From an uncultured Alistipes sp. (GTDB lineage: Bacteria; Bacteroidota; Bacteroidia; Bacteroidales; Rikenellaceae), in the NCBI GenBank assembly GCA_910577475.1, contig CAJTLJ010000005.1, positions 86,623 to 150,622 of the forward strand: DNA of 64,000 nt, read 5' to 3'. The notes under the pieces are model-generated. The model saw nothing but the letters and a program-made list of their open reading frames with translations, ran no database searches and was not told the DNA's origin. The position numbers and the translations under genes are program-made. Within the stretch, counting starts at the first letter, position 1. Each line of letters starts with the position of its first letter. Shown in pieces: positions 53,437 to 63,069 of the stretch.

Positions 53437-53853
53437 TCAGGCGTGGATCGACTCCATGTATCCCTGCAGGATGATCGTCGCAGAGATCTTGTCCACCAGC
53501 GCCTTGTTCTGACGGGCCTTGCGGCCGATCCCGCTTTCGAGCATCGCCCGGTGTGCCAGCACCGAGGTGAACCGTTCGTCGTAGAGCGTCACCTCCCGGT
53601 CGGGGTAGGCTCTCCGCAGCCGGGCGACCAGCGGTTCGACGAACCGCCAGGTGTCGGAGGGTTGTCCGTTGGTCTGGGTCGGCTTGCCCACCACGATAGT
53701 CGTAACGTCGTTTTCGGCCACGTATTGCGCCAGCCACCGTTCGAGCTGCTTCGTCTCCACGGTCGTCAGGCCGCCGGCGATCAGACGCAGGGGATCGCTG
53801 ACCGCAATCCCCGTGCGTTTGGTGCCGTAGTCTATGGCGAGAATTCTTCCCAC
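53437..53853 (-). CDS. ruvX: YqgF/RuvX-family RNase H-fold nuclease
   Basis: A 138-residue protein from GTG 53853 (VGRILAIDYGTKRTG). Motifs: AIDYGTKRTGIAVSD with the first catalytic Asp, VVGKPTQTNGQPSDTWRFVE, YDERFTSVLAHRAM, and the last acidic residue in DKISATIILQGYM. The family acts in 16S rRNA processing and was first proposed as a Holliday junction resolvase. No in-frame ATG fits, and AGGAG lies just upstream of the GTG. It lies between glyS and def. Confidence 0.9.
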   Translation of the reverse strand: MGRILAIDYGTKRTGIAVSDPLRLIAGGLTTVETKQLERWLAQYVAENDVTTIVVGKPTQTNGQPSDTWRFVEPLVARLRRAYPDREVTLYDERFTSVLAHRAMLESGIGRKARQNKALVDKISATIILQGYMESIHA

Positions 53854-53921
53854 GGGCTCCTGCTTTACGCGTTGGCGAAATGCCCGGCGGGACCCTCGAA
53901 TGTGACGAGTCGCGTCATGGC

Positions 53922-55466
53922 TTACAGATTCAGTTTCTTGAACAGCTTGCGGTAGGAGCAGGCCTCGTCGACCAGCGCGTGCAGCGCCTCGATCTTCACG
54001 CGCTCCTGCTGCATGGTGTCGCGGTGGCGCACCGTGACGGTGCCGTCCTCCAGCGTCTGACCGTCCACGGTCACGCAGAAGGGGGTGCCGACGGCATCCT
54101 GACGGCGGTAGCGCTTGCCCACCGAGTCTTTCTCGTCGTAAACCACGTTGTAGTCGTACTTCAGCTCGTCGACGATCTTCTGCGCCACCTCGGGCATGCC
54201 GTCCTTCTTCACGAGCGGCAGCACGGCCACCTTCACGGGGGCCAGGGCGGCCGGGAACTTCAGCACGATGCGCGAGTCGCCCCCTTCGAGCTTCTCCTCG
54301 CAGTAGGCGGCCGACATCACCTGAAGGAACATGCGGTCGACGCCGATCGAGGTCTCGACCACATAGGGCACGTAGCTCTCGCCCGTCTCGGGATCGAAGT
54401 ACTGGATCTTCTTGCCCGACACCTTCTGGTGGTTCGAGAGGTCGAAATCGGTGCGCGAGTGGATGCCCTCCACCTCCTTGAAGCCGAACGGGAAGTTGTA
54501 CTCGATGTCGGTGGCGGCGTTGGCGTAGTGGGCCAGCTTCTCGTGGTCGTGGAAACGGTAGTTGTCGTCGCCGAAGCCCAGGGCGCGGTGCCAGGCCATG
54601 CGGGTCTCCTTCCACTGCTGCCACCACTTCATCTCCTCGCCCGGGCGCACGAAGAACTGCATCTCCATCTGTTCGAACTCGCGCATGCGGAAGATGAACT
54701 GACGGGCCACGATCTCGTTGCGGAAGGCCTTGCCGATCTGGGCGATGCCGAACGGCAGCTTCATGCGTCCGGTCTTCTGTACGTTCAGGAAATTCACGAA
54801 GATGCCCTGTGCCGTCTCGGGACGCAGGTAGATCGTGTTGGCGCCCTCGGCCGTCGAGCCCATCTGGGTCGAGAACATCAGGTTGAACTGGCGCACGTCG
54901 GTCCAGTTGCGCGTGCCCGAGATCGGGCAGACGATCTCGCAGTCCAGAATGATCTGCTTCAGCCCCTCCAGGTCATTGGCGTTCATGGCCTCCGCGAAGC
55001 GGGTGTGCACGGCGTTGCGGCGCTCCAGCGTCTCCAGCACGCGGGGCGAGGTGGCGCGGTATTTCTCCTCGTCGAACGTCTCTCCGAAGCGCTTGCGGGC
55101 CTTCTCGACCTCCTTTTCGACCTTCTCGTCCTGCTTGGCGATCCAATCCTCGATCAGCACGTCGGCGCGGTAGCGCTTCTTCGAGTCGCGGTTATCGATC
55201 AGCGGATCGTTGAAGGCCGACACGTGTCCCGAAGCCTCCCAGGTCTTGGGGTGCATGAAGATGGCCGCGTCCAGACCCACGATGTTCTCGTGGAGCTTGA
55301 CCATCGAATCCCACCAGTAACGCTTGATGTTGTTCTTCAACTCCACGCCGTTCTGTCCGTAGTCGTACACGGCTCCCAGACCGTCGTAGATCTCGCTCGA
55401 CGGGAATACGAATCCGTACTCCTTGCAGTGAGCGACCAGCTTTTTGAAAAGTTCTTCCTGAGTCAT
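53922..55466 (-). CDS. glyS: Glycyl-tRNA synthetase (alpha2 type)
   Basis: A 514-residue class IIa synthetase of the homodimeric type found in eukaryotes, archaea and some bacteria. It has FVFPSSEIYDGLGAVYDYGQNGVELKNNI, YLRPETAQGIFVNFLNVQKT, PFGIAQIGKAFRNEI, EMQFFVRPGEE and VVETSIGVDRMFL (motif 3). The C-terminal anticodon domain has KVAVLPLVKKDG and YRRQDAVGTPFCVTVD. First gene of the leftward glyS-ruvX-def operon, with a TATTTTTG box at 55580-55587 and a 5' leader of about 105 bases. Confidence 0.96.
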   Translation of the reverse strand: MTQEELFKKLVAHCKEYGFVFPSSEIYDGLGAVYDYGQNGVELKNNIKRYWWDSMVKLHENIVGLDAAIFMHPKTWEASGHVSAFNDPLIDNRDSKKRYRADVLIEDWIAKQDEKVEKEVEKARKRFGETFDEEKYRATSPRVLETLERRNAVHTRFAEAMNANDLEGLKQIILDCEIVCPISGTRNWTDVRQFNLMFSTQMGSTAEGANTIYLRPETAQGIFVNFLNVQKTGRMKLPFGIAQIGKAFRNEIVARQFIFRMREFEQMEMQFFVRPGEEMKWWQQWKETRMAWHRALGFGDDNYRFHDHEKLAHYANAATDIEYNFPFGFKEVEGIHSRTDFDLSNHQKVSGKKIQYFDPETGESYVPYVVETSIGVDRMFLQVMSAAYCEEKLEGGDSRIVLKFPAALAPVKVAVLPLVKKDGMPEVAQKIVDELKYDYNVVYDEKDSVGKRYRRQDAVGTPFCVTVDGQTLEDGTVTVRHRDTMQQERVKIEALHALVDEACSYRKLFKKLNL

Positions 55467-55579
55467 ATATCTGTCGATTTATATTGTTGTCTTCTCCCGT
55501 TTCGGTTTACCGTTGGTTTGCAGCCGGAGGCTTTGCCTCTCTTTAGTCGGGAGCTCCGCGCAGAAAACCTATCAACTTG

Positions 55580-55587
55580 CAAAAATA
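55580..55587 (-). promoter_or_regulatory. -7 box of the glyS operon
   Basis: On the minus strand this reads TATTTTTG. The 55467-55805 spacer holds this and the divergent uxu promoter; no gene is seen in it. Confidence 0.6.
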
Positions 55588-55716
55588 GGCAAAAAATGCG
55601 ATATTGAGAAAATTTGACGGCTGGAAAGCGAATCTTTCTCCGCCGCCTCTCTTGAATTCCGGGGTGGAGGCCGCGATTTTGTAAGGAGATGCCGGAGAGG
55701 TGTATTCGGAATTTGT

Positions 55717-55740
55717 CCGTATCTTTGTGTGCATATACGG
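55717..55740 (+). promoter_or_regulatory. uxu promoter box within a short palindrome
   Basis: TATCTTTG at 55720-55727 is embedded in CCGTAT-CTTTGTGTGCAT-ATACGG, so a repressor could bind over the -7 region. The operator reading is inference. Confidence 0.45.
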
Positions 55741-55805
55741 CACAATAACTGCGCCTCGTTCTCCGATAGGGTAACATGAGTCGTATATCAAATAGTGGAA
55801 AAGTT

Positions 55806-56618
55806 ATGAATGATCTGTTTTCTGTGAAGGGGAAGGTCGTCGTCGTTACGGGCGGCGCCGGAATCCTCGGAGCTTCGATCTGCTCCTATCTGGCGGAGCA
55901 GGGGACCAGGGTGGTCGTGCTCGACCGCGACGAAAAGACCGGAAACGAGCTGGTCGGGTCGATACGTTCGAAGGGAGGTGAGGCGCTGTTTCTCGTGACC
56001 GATGTGCTGAACCGGACCGTGCTGGAGGAGAATCGCGAACGGATTCTCGCCGCCTACGGGTGTATCGACGTGCTGCTGAACGCCGCCGGAGGCAATATGG
56101 GCGGCGCGACGATCGCTCCCGGCCAGTCGTTCCTCGATCTGGAGATCGACGCCTTCAAGAAGGTGGTGGACCTGAACCTTTTCGGCACGGTGCTGCCCAC
56201 GACGGTATTCGGCGAGGCCATGGCGGCCCGCAAAAAGGGGGTCATCGTCAACTTCTGCTCCGAGTCGGCCCTGCGTCCCCTGACCCGTGTGGTGGGCTAC
56301 GGCGCCGCGAAGGCGGCCATCGGCAACTACACGAAGTATATGGCGGCCGAGCTGGCGACGAAGTTCAGTCCCGAGATGCGTGTGAATGCCATTGTTCCGG
56401 GTTTCCTGCTGACGAATCAGAACCGCTCGCTGCTTACCAATCCCGACGGCTCGTACACCGACCGGGCCCGGGCCATCATCGCCCATACCCCTGCGGGGCG
56501 CTTCGCCGAGCCCGAGGAGCTGCTCGGCACGATCCACTACCTGATCAGCGACGCCTCCTCCTTCGTGACGGGGGCGCTGGCGGTCGTCGACGGCGGATTC
56601 GACGCCTTTTCGATCTAA
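55806..56618 (+). CDS. SDR-family D-mannonate oxidoreductase (probable)
   Basis: A 270-residue short-chain dehydrogenase from ATG 55806 (MNDLFSVKGKV; an upstream ATG at 55776 is less likely). The nucleotide site is VVTGGAGILGASICSYLAEQG, the NNAG motif appears as LNAAGGNMGG, and the catalytic residues are in NFCSESALRPLTRVVGYGAAKAAIG (Ser, Tyr, Lys). The tail is LISDASSFVTGALAVVDGGFDAF. Being directly before uxuA, it most likely reduces fructuronate to mannonate, replacing the non-homologous UxuB of E. coli. Confidence 0.88.
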   Translation: MNDLFSVKGKVVVVTGGAGILGASICSYLAEQGTRVVVLDRDEKTGNELVGSIRSKGGEALFLVTDVLNRTVLEENRERILAAYGCIDVLLNAAGGNMGGATIAPGQSFLDLEIDAFKKVVDLNLFGTVLPTTVFGEAMAARKKGVIVNFCSESALRPLTRVVGYGAAKAAIGNYTKYMAAELATKFSPEMRVNAIVPGFLLTNQNRSLLTNPDGSYTDRARAIIAHTPAGRFAEPEELLGTIHYLISDASSFVTGALAVVDGGFDAFSI

Positions 56619-56648
56619 ACATGCGTTAAACCTAAAACCGATTCCAAT

Positions 56649-57833
56649 ATGTTCTTATGCAAACAGTCCTGGCGCTGGTACGGTCCCGATGACCCCGTAT
56701 CGCTGTCGGACATCCGTCAGGCCGGAGCGACCGAGGTCGTCCATGCACTCCACCACATTCCAAACGGCGAGGTGTGGCCCGTCGAGGAGATCCGTGCCCG
56801 CCAGCAGCTCATCGCCGGGGCGGGGCTGACCTGGAGCGTCGTGGAGAGCGTACCCGTTCACGAATACATCAAGACCCGCACGGGTGAGTTCCGGACCTAC
56901 ATCGAAAACTACAAGCAGTCCATCCGCAACCTCGCCGCCTGCGGCATCAAGTGCATCACCTATAACTTCATGCCCGTTCTGGACTGGACCCGGACCGATC
57001 TGGCCTATACGGTCGAAGACGGTTCGAAGGCGCTGCGCTTCGAGCGTGCCGCCTTCATGGCCTTCGATCTCTTCATCCTCAGCCGTCCGGGAGCCTGGGC
57101 GGAGTACTCCGAGGAGGAGCAGGCCGCGGCGAAGGGCCGTTTCGATAGGATGGATGCCGCCGAACGCGAGCAGCTTACGCGCAACATGATCGCCGGCCTT
57201 CCCGGGGCGGAGGAGAGCTTCACCGTGGAGCAGTTCCGCGAGGCGCTGGCCCGCTACGACGGGATGGATGCCGAAGCCCTGCGCCGCAATCTCATCCTCT
57301 TTCTGCAGGAGGTTTGCCCCGTAGCGGACGAGGTGGGGGCCCGGCTGGTGATCCATCCCGACGATCCTCCCTATCCGATTCTGGGTCTCCCGCGCATCCT
57401 CTCGACGGCGGACGATTTCCGCAAGTTGGTCGATGCGGTGCCCAATCCCTCCAACGGCCTTTGTCTCTGCACGGGCTCGTTCGGTGTGCGCGCCGACAAC
57501 GACCTGCCCGGCATGATGCGCGAGTTCGCGGACCGTGTGGGCTTCGTCCATCTGCGCTCCACGCGCCGCGATGCCGACGGCAACTTCCGGGAGGACAACC
57601 ATCTGGAGGGCGACGTGCCGATGTTCGAGGTGATGAAGGCCCTGCTGGAGATTCAGCAGCAGCGTGGCGAGCGCATTCCGATGCGCCCCGACCACGGACA
57701 CCAGATGTGCGCCGACCTGAACCGTCGTTCGAATCCCGGTTATTCGTGCTACGGCCGCCTGCGCGGGCTGGCCGAGCTGCGCGGGCTCGAGATGGGAATC
57801 GCCTGCTCGCTTTACGGCGACGGGAGACGATAA
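56649..57833 (+). CDS. uxuA: Mannonate dehydratase
   Basis: A 394-residue TIM-barrel dehydratase forming 2-keto-3-deoxygluconate from D-mannonate. Family features: [37 protein letters not shown] at the N-terminus, [49 protein letters not shown], and the C-terminal MRPDHGHQM with metal-binding His/Asp. It lies 30 bases after the SDR gene; a terminator follows. Together they serve catabolism of glucuronate from host or plant glycans; kdgK/kdgA are not here. Confidence 0.95.
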   Translation: MFLCKQSWRWYGPDDPVSLSDIRQAGATEVVHALHHIPNGEVWPVEEIRARQQLIAGAGLTWSVVESVPVHEYIKTRTGEFRTYIENYKQSIRNLAACGIKCITYNFMPVLDWTRTDLAYTVEDGSKALRFERAAFMAFDLFILSRPGAWAEYSEEEQAAAKGRFDRMDAAEREQLTRNMIAGLPGAEESFTVEQFREALARYDGMDAEALRRNLILFLQEVCPVADEVGARLVIHPDDPPYPILGLPRILSTADDFRKLVDAVPNPSNGLCLCTGSFGVRADNDLPGMMREFADRVGFVHLRSTRRDADGNFREDNHLEGDVPMFEVMKALLEIQQQRGERIPMRPDHGHQMCADLNRRSNPGYSCYGRLRGLAELRGLEMGIACSLYGDGRR

Positions 57834-57858
57834 GCGATTTCCGGTACGTTCAGAGAGA

Positions 57859-57888
57859 CGGAAGAGCCATCGGCTCTTCCGCTTTTTC
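57859..57888 (+). terminator. uxu operon terminator
   Basis: Perfect 10-base arms CGGAAGAGCC and GGCTCTTCCG around ATC, then CTTTTT. Confidence 0.85.
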
Positions 57889-57952
57889 GTACCCCTCTGC
57901 GCCATGCCGCTCTGTCGTGAGGGATATGATGGATTGTGATAAGATAGGAAAA

Positions 57953-58006
57953 GTGACAAACTTTGGAAAAGAATCTTATACGCTAACTTTTCGCAAAGTT
58001 TGTCAC
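57953..58006. repeat. 19/20-bp inverted repeat at the core/accessory boundary
   Basis: Left arm 57953-57971 and right arm 57987-58006 share GTGACAAACTTTG then GAAAAG, with one extra C in the right arm, around a 15-base AATCTTATACGCTAA centre. It lies just after the last GC-rich core gene and before AT-rich mobile DNA. An att or recombinase-binding site is possible. I see no matching copy at the other side because the window ends inside the element. Confidence 0.5.
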
Positions 58007-58078
58007 CTGGAATAGAAAGGTCAAGCTTGACAAGCGGTATCATATAGACTGTGCTGTCCAAGCCTATCATTCATGAAT

Positions 58079-58438
58079 TTAATTTACATTGACTTGATAA
58101 ATGTCGTTAGTAACAACGTTATTCACCAATGTGTTCTCGGGAATAGTCAATTTTTCACCTTTAATGCACAGACAAAACAGGCAGGGCCAGCAAACCGTTA
58201 AACCGACACCGAGACCGACGCCTAATGCTGTTCCTTTTCTATTTTGCCCCTCTTTGATTAGATTTCCTTGTAATCTGATAAGCTGCCCATCTACTGAACG
58301 GGTGGATAGAAAATCCAATTTGATGTAAGCGCCTTTTCCGACTCCTTTGGCTTTCTGAATCGTAGCCGAAATTTCAACGGGAGTGCCTCGTCGTATCAGA
58401 ATGTGCTGTCCGTTATCGTCCTTAATGTTGGCATCCAC
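58079..58438 (-). pseudogene. C-terminal remnant of a secreted conserved hypothetical
   Basis: The open frame begins just after a TAA (58478-58480) and reads LPKAKNATAPTAIVDANIKDDNG, then a beta-rich part (ILIRRGTPVEISATIQKAKGVGKGAYIKLDF, RSVDGQLIRLQGNLIKEGQ), a Gly/Val/Cys hydrophobic segment (ALGVGLGVGLTVCWPCLFCLCI) and KGEKLTIPENTLVNN. The only early start is GTG at 58438. It lacks the signal peptide I would expect, so it looks like a 5'-truncated gene stranded in the element. Confidence 0.55.
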
Positions 58439-59377
58439 GATAGCAGTAGGTGCTGTTGCGTTTTTTGCTTTGGGAAGTTACGAAAAGAGTGTAATTTATT
58501 GGAAATGAGCGTAAGTTAGTTGCTCTTGATAGTAATAGGTTACGAATTAGTTAGTTATCTACTGCATTATTCCTCTGCGCGTTGCGTAACCTTCAAAGAA
58601 CTCTTCGTATGCAAAAGTAGCTATTTAATCCGAGAGTTTGATATAAACTCCCGAATTTTTTATTCCCTCATTTATAAGTTTTTCCGTAAAAGCGGTTTTA
58701 TCCGTTGGTACACCATTGCCCAAAACAAGTTTTGAACAAACATGTGCCGACTATCGCATAGCCGGAGAAAAGGGCATTGCCATACGCCTAAACGATGTTT
58801 AGACTGATGATGCAATGTCCCTTTCTTTTGTGGCTATGCCAAGAGGTACTTTTACGGGTTTTCAGATGGTTTTTCTTTTTTGCTGTCCATTTGTACCGGA
58901 AGCGGAAAGGTTGTCGAGTATATAAGCTTGCCCCATGAATGAAACAAACGGCCATACACAGTCGGGCAAATCAGTAAGAATGACAGTTGCCGCCCTGCGA
59001 AACAAGCATCGTCGGAGCGGAAACATTCATACTTCCTATATGGCACAGAGCAACATCTGTTTGGTTTCCATAATAGGCGGCTCACCTCGTCCAAGAACAG
59101 CGACTCCCCTTTACCTCTTGAAAATATCCTACTATTGTACAGTCCACCCCATAATCGTACCTTTGACGTATCCGAATAAGGTGAACAGTGCTAGTTGTAC
59201 AAAGAGCTAAACGTAGTGCTCCACTACAAAGGATTTGACGAAAGACCTTCTTTGATCGTGCAGGTGATAGGCAATATATTTCCAGCCCATGCCATTCCTG
59301 CCTAACATCAGCATGACTAAATCGGTAGGCATAATCATCCTTAATCGTTTTGAGCCATTACATAGATTAATTTGTCC
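58439..59377. other. AT-rich mobile-element DNA without an intact gene
   Basis: Short frames only. It contains direct repeat 1 (58743-59037) and, on the minus strand at about 59200-59320, a decayed stretch readable as LMLGRNGMGWKYIAYHLHD followed by stops, suggesting debris of older genes. No promoter or RNA could be assigned with confidence. Confidence 0.5.
58743..59037 (+). repeat. Diverged direct repeat 1 flanking the defense module
   Basis: Shares with 63220-63459, in the same orientation, ordered blocks TGTGCCGACTAT, CTATGCCAAGAGGT-CTTTTACG, TTTCAGATG-TTTTTCTTTTTTG, AAGCGGAAAG, CATGAATGAAACA, GAATGACAGTTGCCG and CGGAAACATTCATACTTCCT. It has about 50 extra bases near its start. Confidence 0.75.
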
Positions 59378-61039
59378 TTATGAAATATTAATAGGCTTAC
59401 CTTCAAACTTGATTCGGTTTTCTGCACCTAGAGTAGGTACATTGATAAACAATCGTTTAATCGCACGACTGGCTGCTACATAATATACGCGATGCGCATT
59501 GTTGCCATTCAGGTCTGGTGTCAGCAAGAACTCTATGTCATCTTCTTCTTTCAGAACGACAAACACGTTATCATACTCCTCTCCTTTTGACTTATGGATA
59601 GTCTTATGCTTGTCGTTTGAATCACCATACTTCACCCCAAGGGCAGCATCGGCATATGTATGGTTCATGTAGAAATCCTTGATTGTCTTCTTTTTTATCT
59701 TAGGCATCTTGACATGTAAATCATTCACTAGAAAATTGTAGAAATCCATCATGCTTCCGTCTTTGTAATCCTTATAGCCATTCAGCAAGTGTCTTAGAAG
59801 CACGATAGTTAGTGACCTTTCGCGATCTATAATGTCTAACTGATGCCAAGCATTTCGCAAGTCGTTCATTCTTGTGTATTCCACGGCTTTTATCAACGCC
59901 TTTATCACCATCTGGCGCTCGACATTGCTGTCAAAATCCATCTCTAATATTTTCTCTGCCTTGCGCATCCCATTCTTATTACGCATCGAATTAGCAAGTA
60001 CGTTTTGAAAGGCAAGAGATTGAATTTCGTCAGTCCCACTTTTTTCTATGCTCTGTTGATAACAATTTAGCATATCGCCCACAAGTAATTCAGGCACCAT
60101 TCCTTCTGCTCCATTCAGCCAGTCTTGTGAAAAATCAGTTCGGACAATATTCAACAATTCTATAATCTGCTTCGTGCTACGCCTATTTCCTCTTATCTCA
60201 AACTCTTGCATCTCTGGCAAAGCAAAATTGTCAAATTGCTGCACTGTAGCACCAAGAAAGTCATATATGGATTGAGCCTTGTCGCCAACAACACCAATAA
60301 TTACCCCATCATTGCCTAATAGTGTCAAGAAATCAACTACAAAAGGAATTGTATCTTGAAATTCGTCCACAAAAATATACGGATATCTAGCTTTTATTAA
60401 TTTATATATGTTTGGGTATCTTGAAAGCAGAATATGAGAGAAATACAAAATGTCATCAAAAGACATATAACCTCCACTCCAGAGCCATCTTTTGAACCCC
60501 ATATACCAGTCATTGCCCACATACCGCTTGCCACTCTTAGTGTAATAAACCTGTGGGTAATTGGGTTTGTAATGTTTGTACTCATGGTTTTCATAACGCC
60601 AGTTTGCACTCTCCAATCCTTTCAAATAGATTTTGGCATCTAACCATGACCTACCAATACGGTTTAGTACGATTTTAGCTGTTCCTTCTGATTTAAAATT
60701 AGAATCATCTATCACTACAAGTTCATCTAACTTCAATTCGAAATCTTCAGCTACCAAGTGAACGTAGGGTTTTACCACATTGGCATACAAGAAACTGTGG
60801 ATGGTACATACCTCAACCACGTCATTCCCAATATTCAAACGTGAGGTGATAGTATCAGTACCCACATTGGTATAGGTGATACAAGCTACTTTTTTAACAA
60901 TATCAAGTTTGTGACTGTTTGACACCACATTCTTGATATGATTTATCAGCCAATGCGTCTTTCCCGCACCGGGACCAGCACAAACCTTAAACGGTTCGTC
61001 TATAGGTATGGTTTGTTCTGATGTTATGATAATAGCCAT
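59378..61039 (-). CDS. gajB: Gabija GajB: UvrD/Rep-like helicase
   Basis: A 553-residue superfamily 1A helicase-like ATPase. Walker A AGPGAGKTHW at 21-30, motif Ia ACITYTNVG, motif II FVDEFQDT (223-230), motif III VVGDKAQSIYDF (251-262), RGNRRSTKQ for motif IV, motif V TIHKSKGEEYDNVFV and motif VI VYYVAASRAIKRLFI near the C-terminus. It starts within the 3' end of the OLD nuclease gene (16-base overlap), so the two are translationally coupled. In Gabija, GajB senses DNA termini and activates the GajA nuclease. Codon use is AT-rich, unlike the core chromosome. Confidence 0.85.
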   Translation of the reverse strand: MAIIITSEQTIPIDEPFKVCAGPGAGKTHWLINHIKNVVSNSHKLDIVKKVACITYTNVGTDTITSRLNIGNDVVEVCTIHSFLYANVVKPYVHLVAEDFELKLDELVVIDDSNFKSEGTAKIVLNRIGRSWLDAKIYLKGLESANWRYENHEYKHYKPNYPQVYYTKSGKRYVGNDWYMGFKRWLWSGGYMSFDDILYFSHILLSRYPNIYKLIKARYPYIFVDEFQDTIPFVVDFLTLLGNDGVIIGVVGDKAQSIYDFLGATVQQFDNFALPEMQEFEIRGNRRSTKQIIELLNIVRTDFSQDWLNGAEGMVPELLVGDMLNCYQQSIEKSGTDEIQSLAFQNVLANSMRNKNGMRKAEKILEMDFDSNVERQMVIKALIKAVEYTRMNDLRNAWHQLDIIDRERSLTIVLLRHLLNGYKDYKDGSMMDFYNFLVNDLHVKMPKIKKKTIKDFYMNHTYADAALGVKYGDSNDKHKTIHKSKGEEYDNVFVVLKEEDDIEFLLTPDLNGNNAHRVYYVAASRAIKRLFINVPTLGAENRIKFEGKPINIS

Positions 61040-63069
61040 GTTAATGCGTTAACAATATATTGGGGTACATGGAACTCTTTTCTATCTGCTACAGGTTTAT
61101 CTAGATTAGCCATAAGTACCACGTTTAGTTCCAGCGCATTGCTGCCTTTTGAAACAGAGTTCAAATAGCGTGATGCAAGTAAAGCTTTTCGTTTCTCCTC
61201 ATCCGTCCACTTCGATGCACCTATGGATGTCTTGATACGTGTATTTGCTTCACTATTTCGCATTTTACTCATCATCTTGTTCATATCCTGTTCTGCCATC
61301 ATAGCTTTTATCTCCTTCAAATTGGAAACGGAGTTAGTCAGCAACAGTTCACAATCGGGATTCTCACGCATTATGTCATACTCCAGCGTTTTCCCATATG
61401 TTACATCTTGCCTATAGAACCGAATATTTGGATGGGCTGCATATTGAGCTACCTCTGTATCTGCATGATGCTTATAGTTGTAGTTAGCTGTATCTATATT
61501 GTATTCGTATGGGTAGCAGGCTTCATAATCCTCGTCAGGTTCATTCTTTTTCCTACAGGGATCAATGTCAGTCAAGCAGACAATTTTCTTGTTGATGGTG
61601 TATGGATTGTTCGTATCAAACAATTTTAGGAAGTGGTTGAAATAGCGACCACCCATATTCACCACCAACACATGCTCATCTGTAAGATTCTTATTCAAAT
61701 ATCTGGCAAAGACTGGAAGTAACAACTCTTCTGCAACGCCCTCGACAAATATCAATTTGTTGGCAAAGAACATATCCGCTTTAGTAGCATCTATAAATCT
61801 CTGAACATATTGCTTGGACACCACCACATCATCATTATCTTCTCTATAAATGACACGTGGATAGCCAACATTGATCTGCCCTAATACGGGTGAAGTTAGA
61901 CAAATTAAGTCATCCAGTTTTACAGCGGAGGCAATCTGGGTAGAATGTGAGGTCATGAATATCTGACGCACATGTTCATTTGCTTTGTTATCCTGCAAAA
62001 ACTGTAGAAACTTATATTGCATGGCTGGATGCAGATGTGCTTCACATTCCTCTACTGCAAGAAATGAGATTACCTTAGCATTGCGCTTCATGTAAGTAAT
62101 GCTACTGTCTGCCTGCATCTTTGCAAGCAAAAGCGACATATAGATTAGATTGTTATAACCTAACCCATTATATGTTGCTGGTACTTCGATACCAACAGTA
62201 TACTTGATAATCATTCTCAATACCGCAAACATCTCATTTTCCGTCACTTCACCATCAAAGTCCGGCACGGCTCCGTTGAATGTTGCTCCTGTATCCAGTG
62301 CGTACTTTAGAAATACGTTTTTGCCATTATGCAATCTATCTTGTAAAGTCTGCATTAATGGACTAGACTGTTGGACAAAATCATTTCTTAGGGCTTTCAA
62401 TTGTTCCTTAATCTCATCCTCGGTCTTTGTGGCATCATTCTTAACTGAATAATCAATAAAAAAATTTAACACATCCCTTAGGAGTGGATTATAACCGGCG
62501 TATAGGTCGTGACTAACATCCCGAATAGCGTCAAGGAATTGGAAGTCCATCTGTCCCAAAGCATCATTAACACTGATACCTGCGGCCTGATTACCTCCAG
62601 AGCGACTGCTTCTATATAGTCTGATATAGTCGCGGTCAATTATTTTCCATATTTCTTTGGCAGTTGTTACACCTGCAACATCTGCCTTATAGTTGTCCTC
62701 TTGATCATCAGCCAATTTAAACTCGTATCTCAATTTTGCCTCTTCGCTCAATGCAGGATCTGTCATCATACCGGAGAATAGTCCCATTTCGGCAGAATCC
62801 AAGGCTTCTCCTTGACTCCTGTGAAATATAAGAGTTATTTTAATCCGTGGAGACTGCTGTTGAAGCGTAACCACATCTGTCTCATAAAATAAGTCACATG
62901 TACCCAACCGACGACCGTCACTATAGCCAAGTACTAAACCTATTGCACGGAGCAAGTTACTTTTTCCTGTATTATTATGACCTATTATGACATTCACTCC
63001 TTCATGGAAGGGAACCGAAGCATCCCTAAAATTACGAAAGTTTGAAATTTTAATCTCCTTAATATACAT
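61024..63069 (-). CDS. gajA: Gabija GajA: OLD-family ATPase/TOPRIM endonuclease
   Basis: A 681-residue protein from ATG 63069 (MYIKEIKISNFRNF); a GTG 36 bases upstream is less likely because a TATATTTTG promoter-like box overlaps it. The ABC-type ATPase half has Walker A GHNNTGKSNL (30-39), the LGYNNLIYMSLLLAKM signature-like segment (303-318), Walker B FLAVEECEAHLHPAM (336-350) and TSHSTQIAS. The TOPRIM nuclease half has FVEGVAEE with Glu 443 and LTDIDP with Asp 501/503. OLD plus an adjacent UvrD helicase is the Gabija pair. About 100 residues longer than the reference GajA. Confidence 0.85.
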   Translation of the reverse strand: MYIKEIKISNFRNFRDASVPFHEGVNVIIGHNNTGKSNLLRAIGLVLGYSDGRRLGTCDLFYETDVVTLQQQSPRIKITLIFHRSQGEALDSAEMGLFSGMMTDPALSEEAKLRYEFKLADDQEDNYKADVAGVTTAKEIWKIIDRDYIRLYRSSRSGGNQAAGISVNDALGQMDFQFLDAIRDVSHDLYAGYNPLLRDVLNFFIDYSVKNDATKTEDEIKEQLKALRNDFVQQSSPLMQTLQDRLHNGKNVFLKYALDTGATFNGAVPDFDGEVTENEMFAVLRMIIKYTVGIEVPATYNGLGYNNLIYMSLLLAKMQADSSITYMKRNAKVISFLAVEECEAHLHPAMQYKFLQFLQDNKANEHVRQIFMTSHSTQIASAVKLDDLICLTSPVLGQINVGYPRVIYREDNDDVVVSKQYVQRFIDATKADMFFANKLIFVEGVAEELLLPVFARYLNKNLTDEHVLVVNMGGRYFNHFLKLFDTNNPYTINKKIVCLTDIDPCRKKNEPDEDYEACYPYEYNIDTANYNYKHHADTEVAQYAAHPNIRFYRQDVTYGKTLEYDIMRENPDCELLLTNSVSNLKEIKAMMAEQDMNKMMSKMRNSEANTRIKTSIGASKWTDEEKRKALLASRYLNSVSKGSNALELNVVLMANLDKPVADRKEFHVPQYIVNALTWLLS

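Noticed and set aside
55463..55777. 104-residue leftward frame upstream of glyS
   Set aside because: It spans the glyS promoter and leader, lacks a plausible start and has no motif.
59100..59360. Possible insertion sequence remnant
   Set aside because: Only a short translated stretch without transposase motifs or terminal repeats; kept as debris rather than a named element.
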